A DNA stretch of 32,380 bases from PFJX01 sp964646585 (GCA_964646585.1 CAZYEY010000065.1:1-32380), one strand, 5' to 3'; numbered from the stretch's first letter, positions 17,390 to 25,266 are shown. The notes: generated by a model not told the origin, from the sequence alone. Made by a program: numbers and translations.

Positions 17390-17405
17390 TGTTTCACGTG
17401 AAACG
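17390..17405. promoter_or_regulatory. parS: parS centromere site (15 of 16)
   Basis: TGTTTCACGTGAAACG differs from the palindromic consensus only at its last base. It lies between the ABC transporter gene and ppc. Confidence 0.93.
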
Positions 17406-17418
17406 TTGACGGCACGCC

Positions 17419-19206
17419 TCATGCATGGGCATAGAGCTGGTGATAGAGGCCACCCCGTTGCATCAGGCTGTCGTGGTCGCCTTCCTCCACCACGCGGCCA
17501 TTCTCGAATACCAGGATGCGATCTGCCTGGCGCACCGCAGAGAGGCGGTGGGCGATGATCAGAGTGGTACGGCCGGCGAGGAAGCCGGCCAGTGCCTGAT
17601 GCAATTGCCGCTCGGTGGCGCTGTCCAGGGCGGATGTGGCCTCGTCCAGAATCACCACCCCAGGCTTGCCTAGTACCATGCGGGCGATGGCCAGACGCTG
17701 ACGTTGGCCGCCAGACAGACGCACGCCATTCTTGCCTACCAGGCTCTCCAGGCCCTCGGGCAGGCTGGCCACGAAGTCGCGCAACTGGGCGATCTCCAGC
17801 GCCTGCCATAGCTCCGTGTCGCTGTACTCCCGGCCCAACCCCAGGTTCTCCCGCAGGCTGGCGTTGAACAGGACGGGATGCTGGAGCACCACGCCCACCC
17901 GTTCCCGTACCGTGGCCCAGCCGATCTCGCCGACCTCCACACCACCGTAGCGTATGGTGCCGCACTTGAGGGGGTAGAGCCCAAGCAGGGCCTGGACCAG
18001 GGTGGACTTGCCACCGCCGGAGGCGCCCACCAGGGCCACCTTCTCGCCGGGGGCGATGCGCATGTTCACGTCGTCCAGGATGGTGTCCCCGTCACCATAG
18101 GAAAAGCTGACGTGCTCCAGCTCCACCGCCACCGTATCCCGGCCGGCGAAGGGGTCGATTCCAGCGCCACCCTCCTCTGGCGCCTTCAGGGCCAGCAAGC
18201 CGTTGATGCGGCCCAGGGCGCCGTTGGCGGAGTACCAGGCATACTGAATATTGATGATCTCCTGCACCGGACCCATCATGAACCAGAGGTAGCCGAATAC
18301 CGCCAACATCTGGCCGATACTGAGGTCGGAGAACACCACCATCAGCATGGCACCGGCCCGGAAGGCATCGAATCCAGTCAGGAAGATGAAGAAGGAGACA
18401 CGATTCATCGCATCCGACTTCCAGGCGAAGGCGGCGGCGTGGCGACGGATGTGGGCGGCTTTCTCCGTCACCCGGGCCAGGTAATGCTTCTCCCGGTTCA
18501 TGGCGCGGATCTGGTTGAGGGCGTCCAGAGTTTCCGTGAGCGCCTCCTGGAAGGACTCGAAGGCGCTGTTCTCCCGCTTCTTGAGTTCCTTGACCTTCTT
18601 GCCCAGACGGGTGGAGAAGCCGATGACCACCGGGTTGAGCAACAGAATGAACAGGGCCAGCTGCCAGTTCATCCACAGCAACACCCCTGCCACCCCCAGC
18701 AGGGACAGCACAGCCACCAGGAAACCGGAGATGGACGCGCCCAGGAAGCCGTCCACCGCATTCAGGTCGGTGACGAAATGGGAGGTCACCCGCCCGGAAC
18801 CCAGGGTCTCGTATTCGGATAGGGCGATGCGCGATAGCCGCTCCAGCATCCGGGCGCGGATGCGATAGACGATTTCCTTGGCGATCAGGGAAAAGGTACG
18901 CGCCTGCCATACATTGAGGAGGATGGAGGCCAGACGCAGCCCGATGGTCAGCAGCAACGCCAGAAGGATGAACAACACGGGTCCATGCCAGGACTGGGGA
19001 AACCAAGAGCCGAAGAAGCCGATGAACCCCCCCGGCTTGTGCAGCAGCACCTCGTCCACCAGCACGGGCAGGAACAGGGGGACGGGCACCGAGCAGGCCA
19101 CCGCCAGGATGGCGATGAGATTTCCCTTCAGCAGAGTGGCGCGGTGGGATCGAACCTCGGCCAGGATCTGGGGCCAGGTCAGGGTTTCTCGGGTCGGGTC
19201 GGACAT
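17419..19206 (-). CDS. ABC exporter, fused membrane and ATPase domains (MsbA-like)
   Basis: This is a half-size ABC exporter that should work as a homodimer in the inner membrane. Of 595 residues, about the first 330 hold the six-helix transmembrane domain (clear hydrophobic runs near 30-50, 77-98, 158-190 and 270-310). The rest is the nucleotide-binding domain, with Walker A GASGGGKS (394-401), signature LSGGQ (497-501), Walker B VVILDE (517-522) and the switch histidine in LIIAHRLSAV. The substrate cannot be told from the sequence; a lipid, peptide or drug is possible. It does not sit beside lpxK, as msbA often does, so I do not assign that name. No ribosome-binding site is clear before the ATG. 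Confidence 0.9.
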   Translation of the reverse strand: MSDPTRETLTWPQILAEVRSHRATLLKGNLIAILAVACSVPVPLFLPVLVDEVLLHKPGGFIGFFGSWFPQSWHGPVLFILLALLLTIGLRLASILLNVWQARTFSLIAKEIVYRIRARMLERLSRIALSEYETLGSGRVTSHFVTDLNAVDGFLGASISGFLVAVLSLLGVAGVLLWMNWQLALFILLLNPVVIGFSTRLGKKVKELKKRENSAFESFQEALTETLDALNQIRAMNREKHYLARVTEKAAHIRRHAAAFAWKSDAMNRVSFFIFLTGFDAFRAGAMLMVVFSDLSIGQMLAVFGYLWFMMGPVQEIINIQYAWYSANGALGRINGLLALKAPEEGGAGIDPFAGRDTVAVELEHVSFSYGDGDTILDDVNMRIAPGEKVALVGASGGGKSTLVQALLGLYPLKCGTIRYGGVEVGEIGWATVRERVGVVLQHPVLFNASLRENLGLGREYSDTELWQALEIAQLRDFVASLPEGLESLVGKNGVRLSGGQRQRLAIARMVLGKPGVVILDEATSALDSATERQLHQALAGFLAGRTTLIIAHRLSAVRQADRILVFENGRVVEEGDHDSLMQRGGLYHQLYAHA

Positions 19207-19286
19207 TGTTGTTTTTTCGGCAGGTCTGTCGGAACGAGCTTAGCCGGGGGGGGCGGGAATCCGCAATCCAGGCTTCGGATCGTTAT

Positions 19287-19299
19287 TAACTACATGATT
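19287..19299 (-). promoter_or_regulatory. Candidate IHF binding site
   Basis: The minus strand reads AATCATGTAGTTA, which matches the IHF consensus WATCAANNNNTTR at all but one defined base. It lies in the only AT-rich part of this gap and 30 bases upstream of the sigma-54-type promoter, at about -56 to -68 from the expected transcription start. Confidence 0.5.
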
Positions 19300-19328
19300 T
19301 ATTTGGAGATACACCCCTTCACCCTGCC

Positions 19329-19344
19329 TGGCATGGGACTTGCC
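19329..19344 (+). promoter_or_regulatory. Candidate sigma-54 (RpoN) promoter
   Basis: TGGCATGGGACTTGCC fits the -24/-12 consensus TGGCACG-N4-TTGCW with two changes and keeps the strict GG-N10-GC spacing (GG 19330-19331, GC 19342-19343). It points at the gene starting at 19383, giving a leader of roughly 28 bases. Confidence 0.65.
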
Positions 19345-19382
19345 AAAGATGGTCAACCTCAAATGCATTCCTGGAGTCAGCC

Positions 19383-19730
19383 ATGAACGCCCGCATCATG
19401 AATTTCAGCCTGCGCGACTCTCGCAGCGACGAGTCGCCATCGGTCTGTGCCATCGAACGCCACTTCCCCCGCATCGCCCGGGAACTCACCACCCGTTGGC
19501 AAGGGCCCGGCATCGATGCCTATCTGGACAGCCTGCTCATCGACACCCGGGGAAACCGCATGGGCTTTCCCCCAGATGTCCTGGAGGAAATCATGTTTCT
19601 GGCGGGCGTGCGCTGGTTCTGTGGCAAGGTAGCCGAGCCGGAAACCCTGGAAAGCCCGCCGGACGAATTCAGCTTCTGCACCGATGATTTCCGCCGTTGC
19701 GGCACTACCGGATCCTGGGTTCTGATCTGA
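19383..19730 (+). CDS. Small protein of unknown function
   Basis: I do not recognise a named family. The 115-residue product is acidic and soluble, with no signal peptide or membrane helix. Features include RHFPRIARELTTRW, the segment IDAYLDSLLIDTRGNRMGFPPDV (residues about 44-66), and four cysteines (one near the start, one mid-protein, two in the last third). GGAG lies eight bases before the ATG, and codon use looks like that of its neighbours. It is the only gene left of the origin on the plus strand, standing alone between two oppositely oriented operons, with its own sigma-54-type promoter and IHF-like site. This suggests that an enhancer-binding activator controls it. Between its stop and the end of mnmE (19731-19918) I see no gene or clear terminator. 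Confidence 0.75.
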   Translation: MNARIMNFSLRDSRSDESPSVCAIERHFPRIARELTTRWQGPGIDAYLDSLLIDTRGNRMGFPPDVLEEIMFLAGVRWFCGKVAEPETLESPPDEFSFCTDDFRRCGTTGSWVLI

Positions 19731-19918
19731 CCACGCGGCCATGCAGGACAAGCTGAAACCCTTACCCGGCCACCGCTGCCGCCTGGCGCAGGCACCCCGG
19801 CGAGACGAGTTTCACGCTTGGGCGGATCTGAAGCTTCCGGCTTGCGGTATCCGTGCCCGGGGCCCTTGGGGACGTTGTGTTGGCCATGCCCGCCCGGCCA
19901 GCCATCGGGATCCGGGCC

Positions 19919-21256
19919 TCATTTCCCGATACAGAACTGGCTGAAGATCACGCCCAAGAGGTCGTCGGCGCTGAATTCGCCGGTGATCTCCGCCAGAGCG
20001 TCCTGGGCCAGACGCAATTCCTCGGCGAACAACTCCAGCTGCCCCGCGGCGACGCGTGCCCCATCAATATGGGCTCTGGCCCGGCGCAAGGCTTCCAGGT
20101 GGCGGGTTCGGGCAGTGAAAGCACCTTCTCCGGCGTTACGCCAGCCTGCCAGTTCCAGCAGTCGGCCGCGCAGAAGTTCCAGGCCCTCGCCGGTCCGGGC
20201 GGAAAGCCAGATTTCGTTGCCATCCGCCGAGGCCCGTGGCGGCTCGCCGGTCAGATCCACCTTGTTGTGCACGGTCAGCACGGGAATCCCGGGCAGCCTG
20301 GCGAGGATGCTGGCTTCCCGCGCTCCAATGCCATGCTGGGCATCGGTCAGCAGTACCGCCAGGTCGGCCTTGTCCAATGCCGCCCAGGTCCGCTCGATGC
20401 CCAGTTTCTCCACCGGATTGTCGGTTTCCCTCAGGCCGGCGGTATCGATGACATGCAGGGGCACCCCCTGGATCTGGATGGCTTCCTTCAGGGTGTCCCG
20501 GGTGGTGCCGGCGATGTCGGTGACGATGGCTGCGTCATAACCCGCCAACTGGTTGAGCAGGCTGGACTTGCCCACATTGGGCTGGCCGATGAGCACCACC
20601 GTGAGTCCCTCCCGCAGCAGGGCACCCTGCCGGGCCTGGGCCAGCACGGCCTCCAGGCGGTTGGCGATGTCTTCCAACTGCCCCCGAGCGTCGGCCTGCT
20701 CGAGAAAATCGATCTCCTCTTCGGGAAAGTCCAGACAGGCCTCCACCAGCATGCGCAGATGGATCAGGGCGTCCTTGAGCCCATTGATCCGCTTGGAGAA
20801 CTCCCCCGCCAGCGAGCGCAAGGCACCCCGGGCGGCCTCCCGGCTGCCCGCGTCGATGAGGTCGGCAATGGCTTCGGCCTGGGCCAGGTCCAGCTTGCCG
20901 TTGAGGAAGGCGCGACGGCTGAACTCGCCGGGCTGGGCCAGGCGGGCGCCCAGTTCCAGACAGCGTTCCAGCAGCAGTTGCAGAACCTGGGGGCCGCCAT
21001 GGCCCTGTAGTTCCAGGACGTGCTCGCCGGTGAAGGAGCGTGGCGCGGCGAACCAGATGGCGATGCCATCGTCCAGGGCCTGTCCGGTGGCATCGAGAAA
21101 ACGGGCATGGGTGGCCTGGCGGGGTTGGAGATCGCGGCCGACGATGCCCTGGATGAAGGGTCGCGGGTCCGGGCAGGAGATGCGGACCACTCCCACGCCC
21201 CCACGCCCGGGAGCGGTGGCGATGGCGGCAATGGGCTCGGTCAGGACGGACGCCAT
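19919..21256 (-). CDS. mnmE: tRNA uridine-5-carboxymethylaminomethyl(34) synthesis GTPase MnmE
   Basis: MnmE (TrmE) uses GTP hydrolysis and a folate one-carbon unit to modify U34 of tRNA together with MnmG. The N-terminal folate domain begins PIAAIATAPGRGGVGVVRIS. The inserted G domain has G1 GQPNVGKS (224-231), G2 DIAGTTRD (247-254), G3 DTAG (271-274) and G4 NKVD. The protein ends with the invariant FCIGK, whose Cys is needed for modification. Its 445 residues are close to E. coli's 454. It follows yidC by 21 bases and ends the rpmH-rnpA-yidC-mnmE operon. Confidence 0.97.
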   Translation of the reverse strand: MASVLTEPIAAIATAPGRGGVGVVRISCPDPRPFIQGIVGRDLQPRQATHARFLDATGQALDDGIAIWFAAPRSFTGEHVLELQGHGGPQVLQLLLERCLELGARLAQPGEFSRRAFLNGKLDLAQAEAIADLIDAGSREAARGALRSLAGEFSKRINGLKDALIHLRMLVEACLDFPEEEIDFLEQADARGQLEDIANRLEAVLAQARQGALLREGLTVVLIGQPNVGKSSLLNQLAGYDAAIVTDIAGTTRDTLKEAIQIQGVPLHVIDTAGLRETDNPVEKLGIERTWAALDKADLAVLLTDAQHGIGAREASILARLPGIPVLTVHNKVDLTGEPPRASADGNEIWLSARTGEGLELLRGRLLELAGWRNAGEGAFTARTRHLEALRRARAHIDGARVAAGQLELFAEELRLAQDALAEITGEFSADDLLGVIFSQFCIGK

Positions 21257-21277
21257 GGCGCCGCCAGCATGGCTGAG

Positions 21278-22939
21278 TTAGTGCTTGCTATCGTTGGCAG
21301 CGGCGCCACCGGATTCGATGACTTTGTTGATTCGCCACTGCTGAAGAATGGAAAGCACGTTGTTGACCAACCAGTACAGCACCAGGCCGGCAGGGAAGAA
21401 CAGGAACATGACGGAGAAGATCACCGGCATGGCCATCATGACCTTCTGCTGCACCGGATCCGGCGAGACAGGCGACAGCTTCACCTGGATAAAAGAGGTG
21501 ATCGCCATGATGATGGGCAGCACGTAGTAGGGGTCCGGCTCAGACAGGTCGGTGATCCACAGGGCGAAGGGCGCTTGGCGCAGCTCCACCGCACCCAGCA
21601 GCACCCAGTAAAGCGCGATGAACACCGGAATCTGGATCAGGATGGGCAGGCAGCCCCCCAGGGGATTGATCTTCTCCTCCTGGTAGATCTTCATCATGGC
21701 CTCGTGGAGCTTCTGGCGGTCATCGCCATAGCGCTCCTTCAGGTGCTGCAGGCGCGGCGCCAGCTTGCGCATCTTGGCCATGGACTTGTAGCTGGCGGCG
21801 GACAGGGGATAGAAGGCCGCCTTGATCAACACCGTCAGCAGGATGATGGACACGCCCCAGTTGTGGGCCAGGGTATTGAGCCAGTTCAGCACCAAGAACA
21901 GGGGGTAGGCCAGCACGGTGAGCCAGCCGTAGTCCACCACCAGATCCAGGCCTGGCGCCAGGCTCTTGATTTTCTCCAACTCCTGTGGACCGGCGTATAG
22001 CCGTATGGAGACGGTCTTTTCTTCCCCCGGAGCCAGCTTCACCGCGGGGAAGATCATGCCGGCGGTGTATTCGTCCTTGCCAACGGAACGGGTGTAGAAC
22101 TCCCGCGGACTGGCGTCGGCTGCATCCCGTGTCATCCAAGCGGCGAAGAAGTGATGCTGGATCAGACCCAGCCATCCATCCTTCGCCTCTTTCGCATGTT
22201 CAGTCTTGCCCTTGGCGATGTCCTCAAAAGGCACCTTCTGGAATTTCGCGGCATCCGTATAGACCACCGGGCCGGTGAAGGTGTGGATGAAGGCAGACTC
22301 CCCTTCTGGCGCATGGCCGTGACGCAGGAACTGGTAATAGGGAAAGCCTTCGATCGTGGCGCTACTGGCGTTCTTGACCCGGGTGTCCACATCCACCACA
22401 TAGCTGCCGCGGCGGAAGGTATAGGTGCGCTCCACCTCGACACCGTTGACCACCGCCTTGAGGGCGACCTTGAGCTCATTGGCACCGTCCTTCAGCCTGT
22501 ATTCGCCCGGGACCAGCTCAAACACTGTCTTGTGGGTGGGCAGCGCGCCACCGATGAAGCCCATCTGAGCAAAGTAGTCACGTCCAGGCTTCTCCTCGAA
22601 CAAGCGGAAAGGCTTGGCTGCATCCTCGTTCTGGCGATAGGAAGTGAGCACAAGCTCACGCAAGTCACCCCCATTGGCGTCGATCTCAGCATTCAACACA
22701 TCCGTCACGATGCGGGCGCGGGCACCCTTTTGAGCCTGGCCGGTTTCCGCCAGCCTGGCGGCGGGCGCCAGACTCTGGCCCGGCTGGGGCGGCACGTCGC
22801 CCTGGGCAGGAGCGCTGGTGGCTTTGCCAGTCTGCTGGGCTGCGGGAGGCTTGGGATTCGAGTACGTCTGCCAGGATTCCCAAAGCAGCAGCAGGGAAAA
22901 GGAAAAAACGATGAACGCGATGATGCGCTGGGTATCCAT
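21278..22939 (-). CDS. yidC: Membrane protein insertase YidC
   Basis: YidC inserts and folds inner-membrane proteins, alone or with SecYEG; Fo subunits c and a, encoded in this window, are classical clients. Start ATG 22939 gives 553 residues beginning MDTQRIIAFIVFSFSLLLLW, the N-terminal membrane anchor. A large periplasmic beta domain (about 60-330) follows, and then the conserved five-helix core with KAAFYPLSAASYKSMAKM, PLGGCLPILIQIPVFIALYW and FFPAGLVLYWLVNN. The frame runs 30 codons further upstream into rnpA, but that part is not family-like. Only 20 bases separate it from rnpA; yidD, usually found here, is absent. Confidence 0.97.
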   Translation of the reverse strand: MDTQRIIAFIVFSFSLLLLWESWQTYSNPKPPAAQQTGKATSAPAQGDVPPQPGQSLAPAARLAETGQAQKGARARIVTDVLNAEIDANGGDLRELVLTSYRQNEDAAKPFRLFEEKPGRDYFAQMGFIGGALPTHKTVFELVPGEYRLKDGANELKVALKAVVNGVEVERTYTFRRGSYVVDVDTRVKNASSATIEGFPYYQFLRHGHAPEGESAFIHTFTGPVVYTDAAKFQKVPFEDIAKGKTEHAKEAKDGWLGLIQHHFFAAWMTRDAADASPREFYTRSVGKDEYTAGMIFPAVKLAPGEEKTVSIRLYAGPQELEKIKSLAPGLDLVVDYGWLTVLAYPLFLVLNWLNTLAHNWGVSIILLTVLIKAAFYPLSAASYKSMAKMRKLAPRLQHLKERYGDDRQKLHEAMMKIYQEEKINPLGGCLPILIQIPVFIALYWVLLGAVELRQAPFALWITDLSEPDPYYVLPIIMAITSFIQVKLSPVSPDPVQQKVMMAMPVIFSVMFLFFPAGLVLYWLVNNVLSILQQWRINKVIESGGAAANDSKH

Positions 22940-22959
22940 GACGGTACTTGAGTCGTTTG

Positions 22960-23349
22960 TCAGTAGGTGACCGGATTGGAGGCCTGCCCGGCCTGCTGGT
23001 TGAGCCGCTGCGCCACGCAGTCGCGGCAACGGATCATGCCCGAGAGGAAGAGTTCCTGGAGCCGACTCTCATCGAGCCCGCTCCGCAATCGCGCCACCAC
23101 ATCCAGACCGGAAATTTCTTCCTGGTGGATCCGGAAGCCTTCACGCAGCAGGCGTTTGATGCGATTGCGACCTACGGCGGTGGGAACGATCTTCTTTGGA
23201 ATGATCAACCCCAGGCGAGCGTATTCGAGTCCATTGGGCGCAGCCAGCACATCCAGACCGCAGCCGCCCCCCATGCACCGAAAACGAAAAACGGATGAAA
23301 ACTCATCCGTTTTGCGCATTTTCCTGTCTCGCCCGAAGGCGAAGGACAT
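22960..23349 (-). CDS. rnpA: Ribonuclease P protein component
   Basis: RnpA is the basic protein that assists the RNase P RNA in trimming the 5' leader of pre-tRNAs. The family motif appears as GRNRIKRLLREGFR, with KTDEFSSVF near the N-terminus (residues 13-21). ATG 23349 gives 129 residues, near the usual 110-135; ATG 23319 is also in frame and has AGGA directly upstream, but it would lose the conserved FGRDRK start. The gene follows rpmH by 29 bases. Early in the coding sequence is an 11-bp hairpin followed by T-rich DNA (23278-23313). Confidence 0.95.
   Translation of the reverse strand: MSFAFGRDRKMRKTDEFSSVFRFRCMGGGCGLDVLAAPNGLEYARLGLIIPKKIVPTAVGRNRIKRLLREGFRIHQEEISGLDVVARLRSGLDESRLQELFLSGMIRCRDCVAQRLNQQAGQASNPVTY
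23278..23313 (-). terminator. Terminator-like hairpin inside the start of rnpA (possible attenuator)
   Basis: On the minus strand AAAACGGATGA and TCATCCGTTTT form a perfect 11-bp stem (23303-23313 with 23288-23298) around a 4-base loop, followed by TTTTTCGTTTTC. It encodes part of the conserved peptide KTDEFSSVF. The stem is not very GC-rich, so termination would be partial at most. Confidence 0.4.
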
Positions 23350-23378
23350 GGTGCCCGGTTCCGGCGTCGTAGGCGGGA

Positions 23379-23513
23379 TCAGACCGCCAGGCGCTTGCGG
23401 CCCTTGGCGCGACGGGCGTTGATGACTGCGCGGCCGCCCTTGGTCTTCATGCGGGCGCGAAATCCGTGGGTACGCTTGCGGCGGACGACGGAGGGTTGAT
23501 AAGTGCGTTTCAT
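23379..23513 (-). CDS. rpmH: 50S ribosomal protein L34
   Basis: L34 is a small, very basic protein of the large ribosomal subunit. The 44 residues, from MKRTYQPSVVRRKRTHGFR through RMKTKGGRAVINARRAKGR to the end KRLAV, match the universal family along its whole length. GAGGA lies about 8 bases before the ATG. It is the first gene of the rpmH-rnpA-yidC-mnmE operon, divergent from dnaA, with a near-consensus promoter at 23559-23587. Confidence 0.98.
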   Translation of the reverse strand: MKRTYQPSVVRRKRTHGFRARMKTKGGRAVINARRAKGRKRLAV

Positions 23514-23558
23514 GGTGAATCCTCGGGAGCAAAAAGTCAGCTGCGAAAAAAGCGGCGT

Positions 23559-23587
23559 ATTAGACCGCTAGTCCCCTGATTTGTCAA
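23559..23587 (-). promoter_or_regulatory. Sigma-70 promoter of rpmH-rnpA-yidC-mnmE
   Basis: On the minus strand a perfect TTGACA (23587-23582) and TCTAAT (23564-23559, 5/6) are separated by the ideal 17 bases. This gives a leader of about 40 bases before rpmH and is the best promoter in the window. Confidence 0.8.
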
Positions 23588-23612
23588 ACTTTTCCGGCAT
23601 CGGAAATGCCGG

Positions 23613-23621
23613 TGCTAGAAT
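23613..23621 (+). promoter_or_regulatory. dnaA: Candidate extended -10 promoter of dnaA
   Basis: TGCTAGAAT has the extended -10 form TG-N-TAGAAT (5/6). No good -35 lies at the proper distance. Transcription would start about 35 bases before dnaA. A short inverted repeat, CCGGCAT/ATGCCGG, lies just upstream (23594-23612). Confidence 0.45.
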
Positions 23622-23661
23622 CCCCGTCCCCCCTCCCACCGGCCTCGAATCCCGCTGCGTC

Positions 23662-25068
23662 ATGGACGACTTCTGGAGCCATTGCCTCGCCCATTTCGAG
23701 CGTTCTTTGAACGCCCAGCAGCTCAACACCTGGATCAAGCCCCTGGCGGTGGAGGTGGTGAATGGCAGCGTGGTGGTGAGCGCTCCCAACCGTTTCGTGG
23801 CCCAATGGGTTCGCGACAAATTCCTGCCCCAGATCGACCTGCTCGCCCGCGCCTACTTTCCCCAGGCGCCCGAGGTATCCCTGGTCATTGCCGACCAGCG
23901 TCCGGTTGCGCAAAAGCCCGCCGCGACGAAGCCCCCCTCCGGCAAAGTGGCCGCCCAGCCTCCAGGCGTCGCCGCCGCCCCTGCCCAAGAGGAGCCCCGC
24001 AAATCCGGCAAGGCGGCCGTCAAGGCTGAGAAGCCCAGCGTCGCTGACGAAAGCCGGCTCAACCCCATGTTCACCTTCGATACCTTCGTGCCCGGCAAGG
24101 CCAATGACCTGGCCCGGGCCGCGGCCTTGCAGGTGGCGGATAATCCGGGCGCCGGCTACAACCCTCTGTTCGTCTACGGCGGAGTCGGCCTGGGCAAGAC
24201 CCATCTGGTGCAGGCCATCGGCAATCGCATGGCCCAGCAGAATCCCAAGGCTCGGGTACGCTACATCCATGCCGACCGCTACGTCTCCGACATGGTGAGG
24301 GCGCTGCGGGCCAATTCCTACGATGACTTCAAGCGCCGCTACGATTCCCTGGACCTGCTGCTCATCGACGACATTCAGTTCTTTGCTGGCAAGGAAGGCA
24401 CCCAGGAGCAGTTCTTCTACACCTTCAACACCCTCATCGAGGAGCACAAGCAGGTCATCATCACCAGCGACACTTTTCCTAAGGATATGGAAGGCATCGA
24501 GGAACGCCTCAAATCCCGCTTCAGCTGGGGTCTCACCGTCATGCTGGAACCCCCTGAACTGGAAATGCGGGTGGCGATCCTGCTGGACAAGGCCCGTCTG
24601 GACAAGGCCGATCTGGATGAGGGCACCGCCTTCTTCATCGCCAAGCAGGTGCGCTCCAATGTGCGCGAACTGGAAGGCGCGCTCAAGCGGGTCATTGCCT
24701 TCGCCCGCTTCAACAAGCGGCCCATCTCGGTGGAGCTGGCAAAGGAAGCCCTGAAGGATCTTCTGGCCGTGCAGAACCGGCAAATCTCCATCGAGAACAT
24801 CCAGAAAACCGTGGCCGACTACTACAAGATCAAAGTGGCGGACATGTATTCGAAGAAACGCACGCGCAATCTTGCCCGCCCCCGCCAGATGGCCATGTTC
24901 CTGGCCCGGGAACTCACCGACCAGTCCTATCCGGAGATCGGCCAGTCCTTCGGTGGCCGGGACCACACCACGGTATTGCACGCCTGCGCCAAAATCGAGG
25001 AACTCAAGAATGGCGACGCGACCCTGCGCAAGGACTACAACCTGTTGATCCAGGTATTGACGGGATAA
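23662..25068 (+). CDS. dnaA: Chromosomal replication initiator protein DnaA
   Basis: DnaA binds DnaA boxes at oriC as an ATP-bound filament, opens the DNA and loads the replicative helicase. Domain I starts MDDFWSHCLAHFERSL and includes the conserved Trp24. Residues 80-130 are a Pro/Ala/Lys-rich linker (domain II). Domain III has Walker A GGVGLGKT (173-180) and Walker B LLLIDDIQFF. Domain IV ends with the DNA-binding signature SFGGRDHTTVLHA. ATG 23662 gives 468 residues (E. coli 467); an upstream in-frame ATG at 23581 would add 27 unrelated residues. The ribosome-binding site is weak. Its target sites lie just downstream. Confidence 0.97.
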   Translation: MDDFWSHCLAHFERSLNAQQLNTWIKPLAVEVVNGSVVVSAPNRFVAQWVRDKFLPQIDLLARAYFPQAPEVSLVIADQRPVAQKPAATKPPSGKVAAQPPGVAAAPAQEEPRKSGKAAVKAEKPSVADESRLNPMFTFDTFVPGKANDLARAAALQVADNPGAGYNPLFVYGGVGLGKTHLVQAIGNRMAQQNPKARVRYIHADRYVSDMVRALRANSYDDFKRRYDSLDLLLIDDIQFFAGKEGTQEQFFYTFNTLIEEHKQVIITSDTFPKDMEGIEERLKSRFSWGLTVMLEPPELEMRVAILLDKARLDKADLDEGTAFFIAKQVRSNVRELEGALKRVIAFARFNKRPISVELAKEALKDLLAVQNRQISIENIQKTVADYYKIKVADMYSKKRTRNLARPRQMAMFLARELTDQSYPEIGQSFGGRDHTTVLHACAKIEELKNGDATLRKDYNLLIQVLTG

Positions 25069-25093
25069 ATCTGTGGGCGAGTCAGGGACATCG

Positions 25094-25102
25094 TGTGGAT
25101 AA
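25094..25102 (-). promoter_or_regulatory. DnaA box (perfect TTATCCACA)
   Basis: The plus strand reads TGTGGATAA, the exact reverse complement of the high-affinity box. Confidence 0.9.
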
Positions 25103-25128
25103 CTTCCCCGCTTCATCCCCAGGCAGGG

Positions 25129-25137
25129 TTATCCACA
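25129..25137 (+). promoter_or_regulatory. DnaA box (perfect TTATCCACA)
   Basis: TTATCCACA matches the high-affinity consensus exactly and faces the box at 25094. Confidence 0.9.
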
Positions 25138-25174
25138 ATCCTTCCCGGATTTGCCCACAGACTTACAGACGGTT

Positions 25175-25183
25175 TTTTCCACA
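25175..25183 (+). promoter_or_regulatory. DnaA box (TTTTCCACA, 8 of 9)
   Basis: One mismatch, at the third base. It lies at the edge of the AT-rich stretch. Confidence 0.6.
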
Positions 25184-25266
25184 GCTTAAACCGATGATTT
25201 TGATACACTTTCGCCGCTTATCCGGAAGAGACACCCTGGCTTATCAATAACATCAGGAAGAGATAA

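Larger units (their letters stand above)
25069..25266. other. oriC: Putative chromosomal origin of replication (oriC)
   Basis: The 198-base gap between dnaA and dnaN has two perfect DnaA boxes in opposite orientations (25094-25102 and 25129-25137) and an 8/9 box at 25175-25183. Poorer matches lie at 25072-25080 and 25151-25159. Beside the boxes is an AT-rich stretch (about 25171-25210) that could be the unwinding element. The dnaA-dnaN position and the divergent gene direction around it agree with an origin. The dnaN promoter must also lie here, but I cannot fix it. Confidence 0.85.

Noticed and set aside
17419..19206. Naming the ABC transporter msbA
   Set aside because: Domain layout fits, but the same layout is shared by many drug and peptide exporters and there is no lipid A gene next to it.
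19741..19944. A 67-codon plus-strand frame between the small gene and mnmE
   Set aside because: No ribosome-binding site, overlaps the mnmE 3' end, and its translation is composition-biased.
23584..25116. A 510-codon minus-strand frame opposite dnaA
   Set aside because: Antisense shadow of dnaA; the plus strand carries all DnaA domains and motifs.
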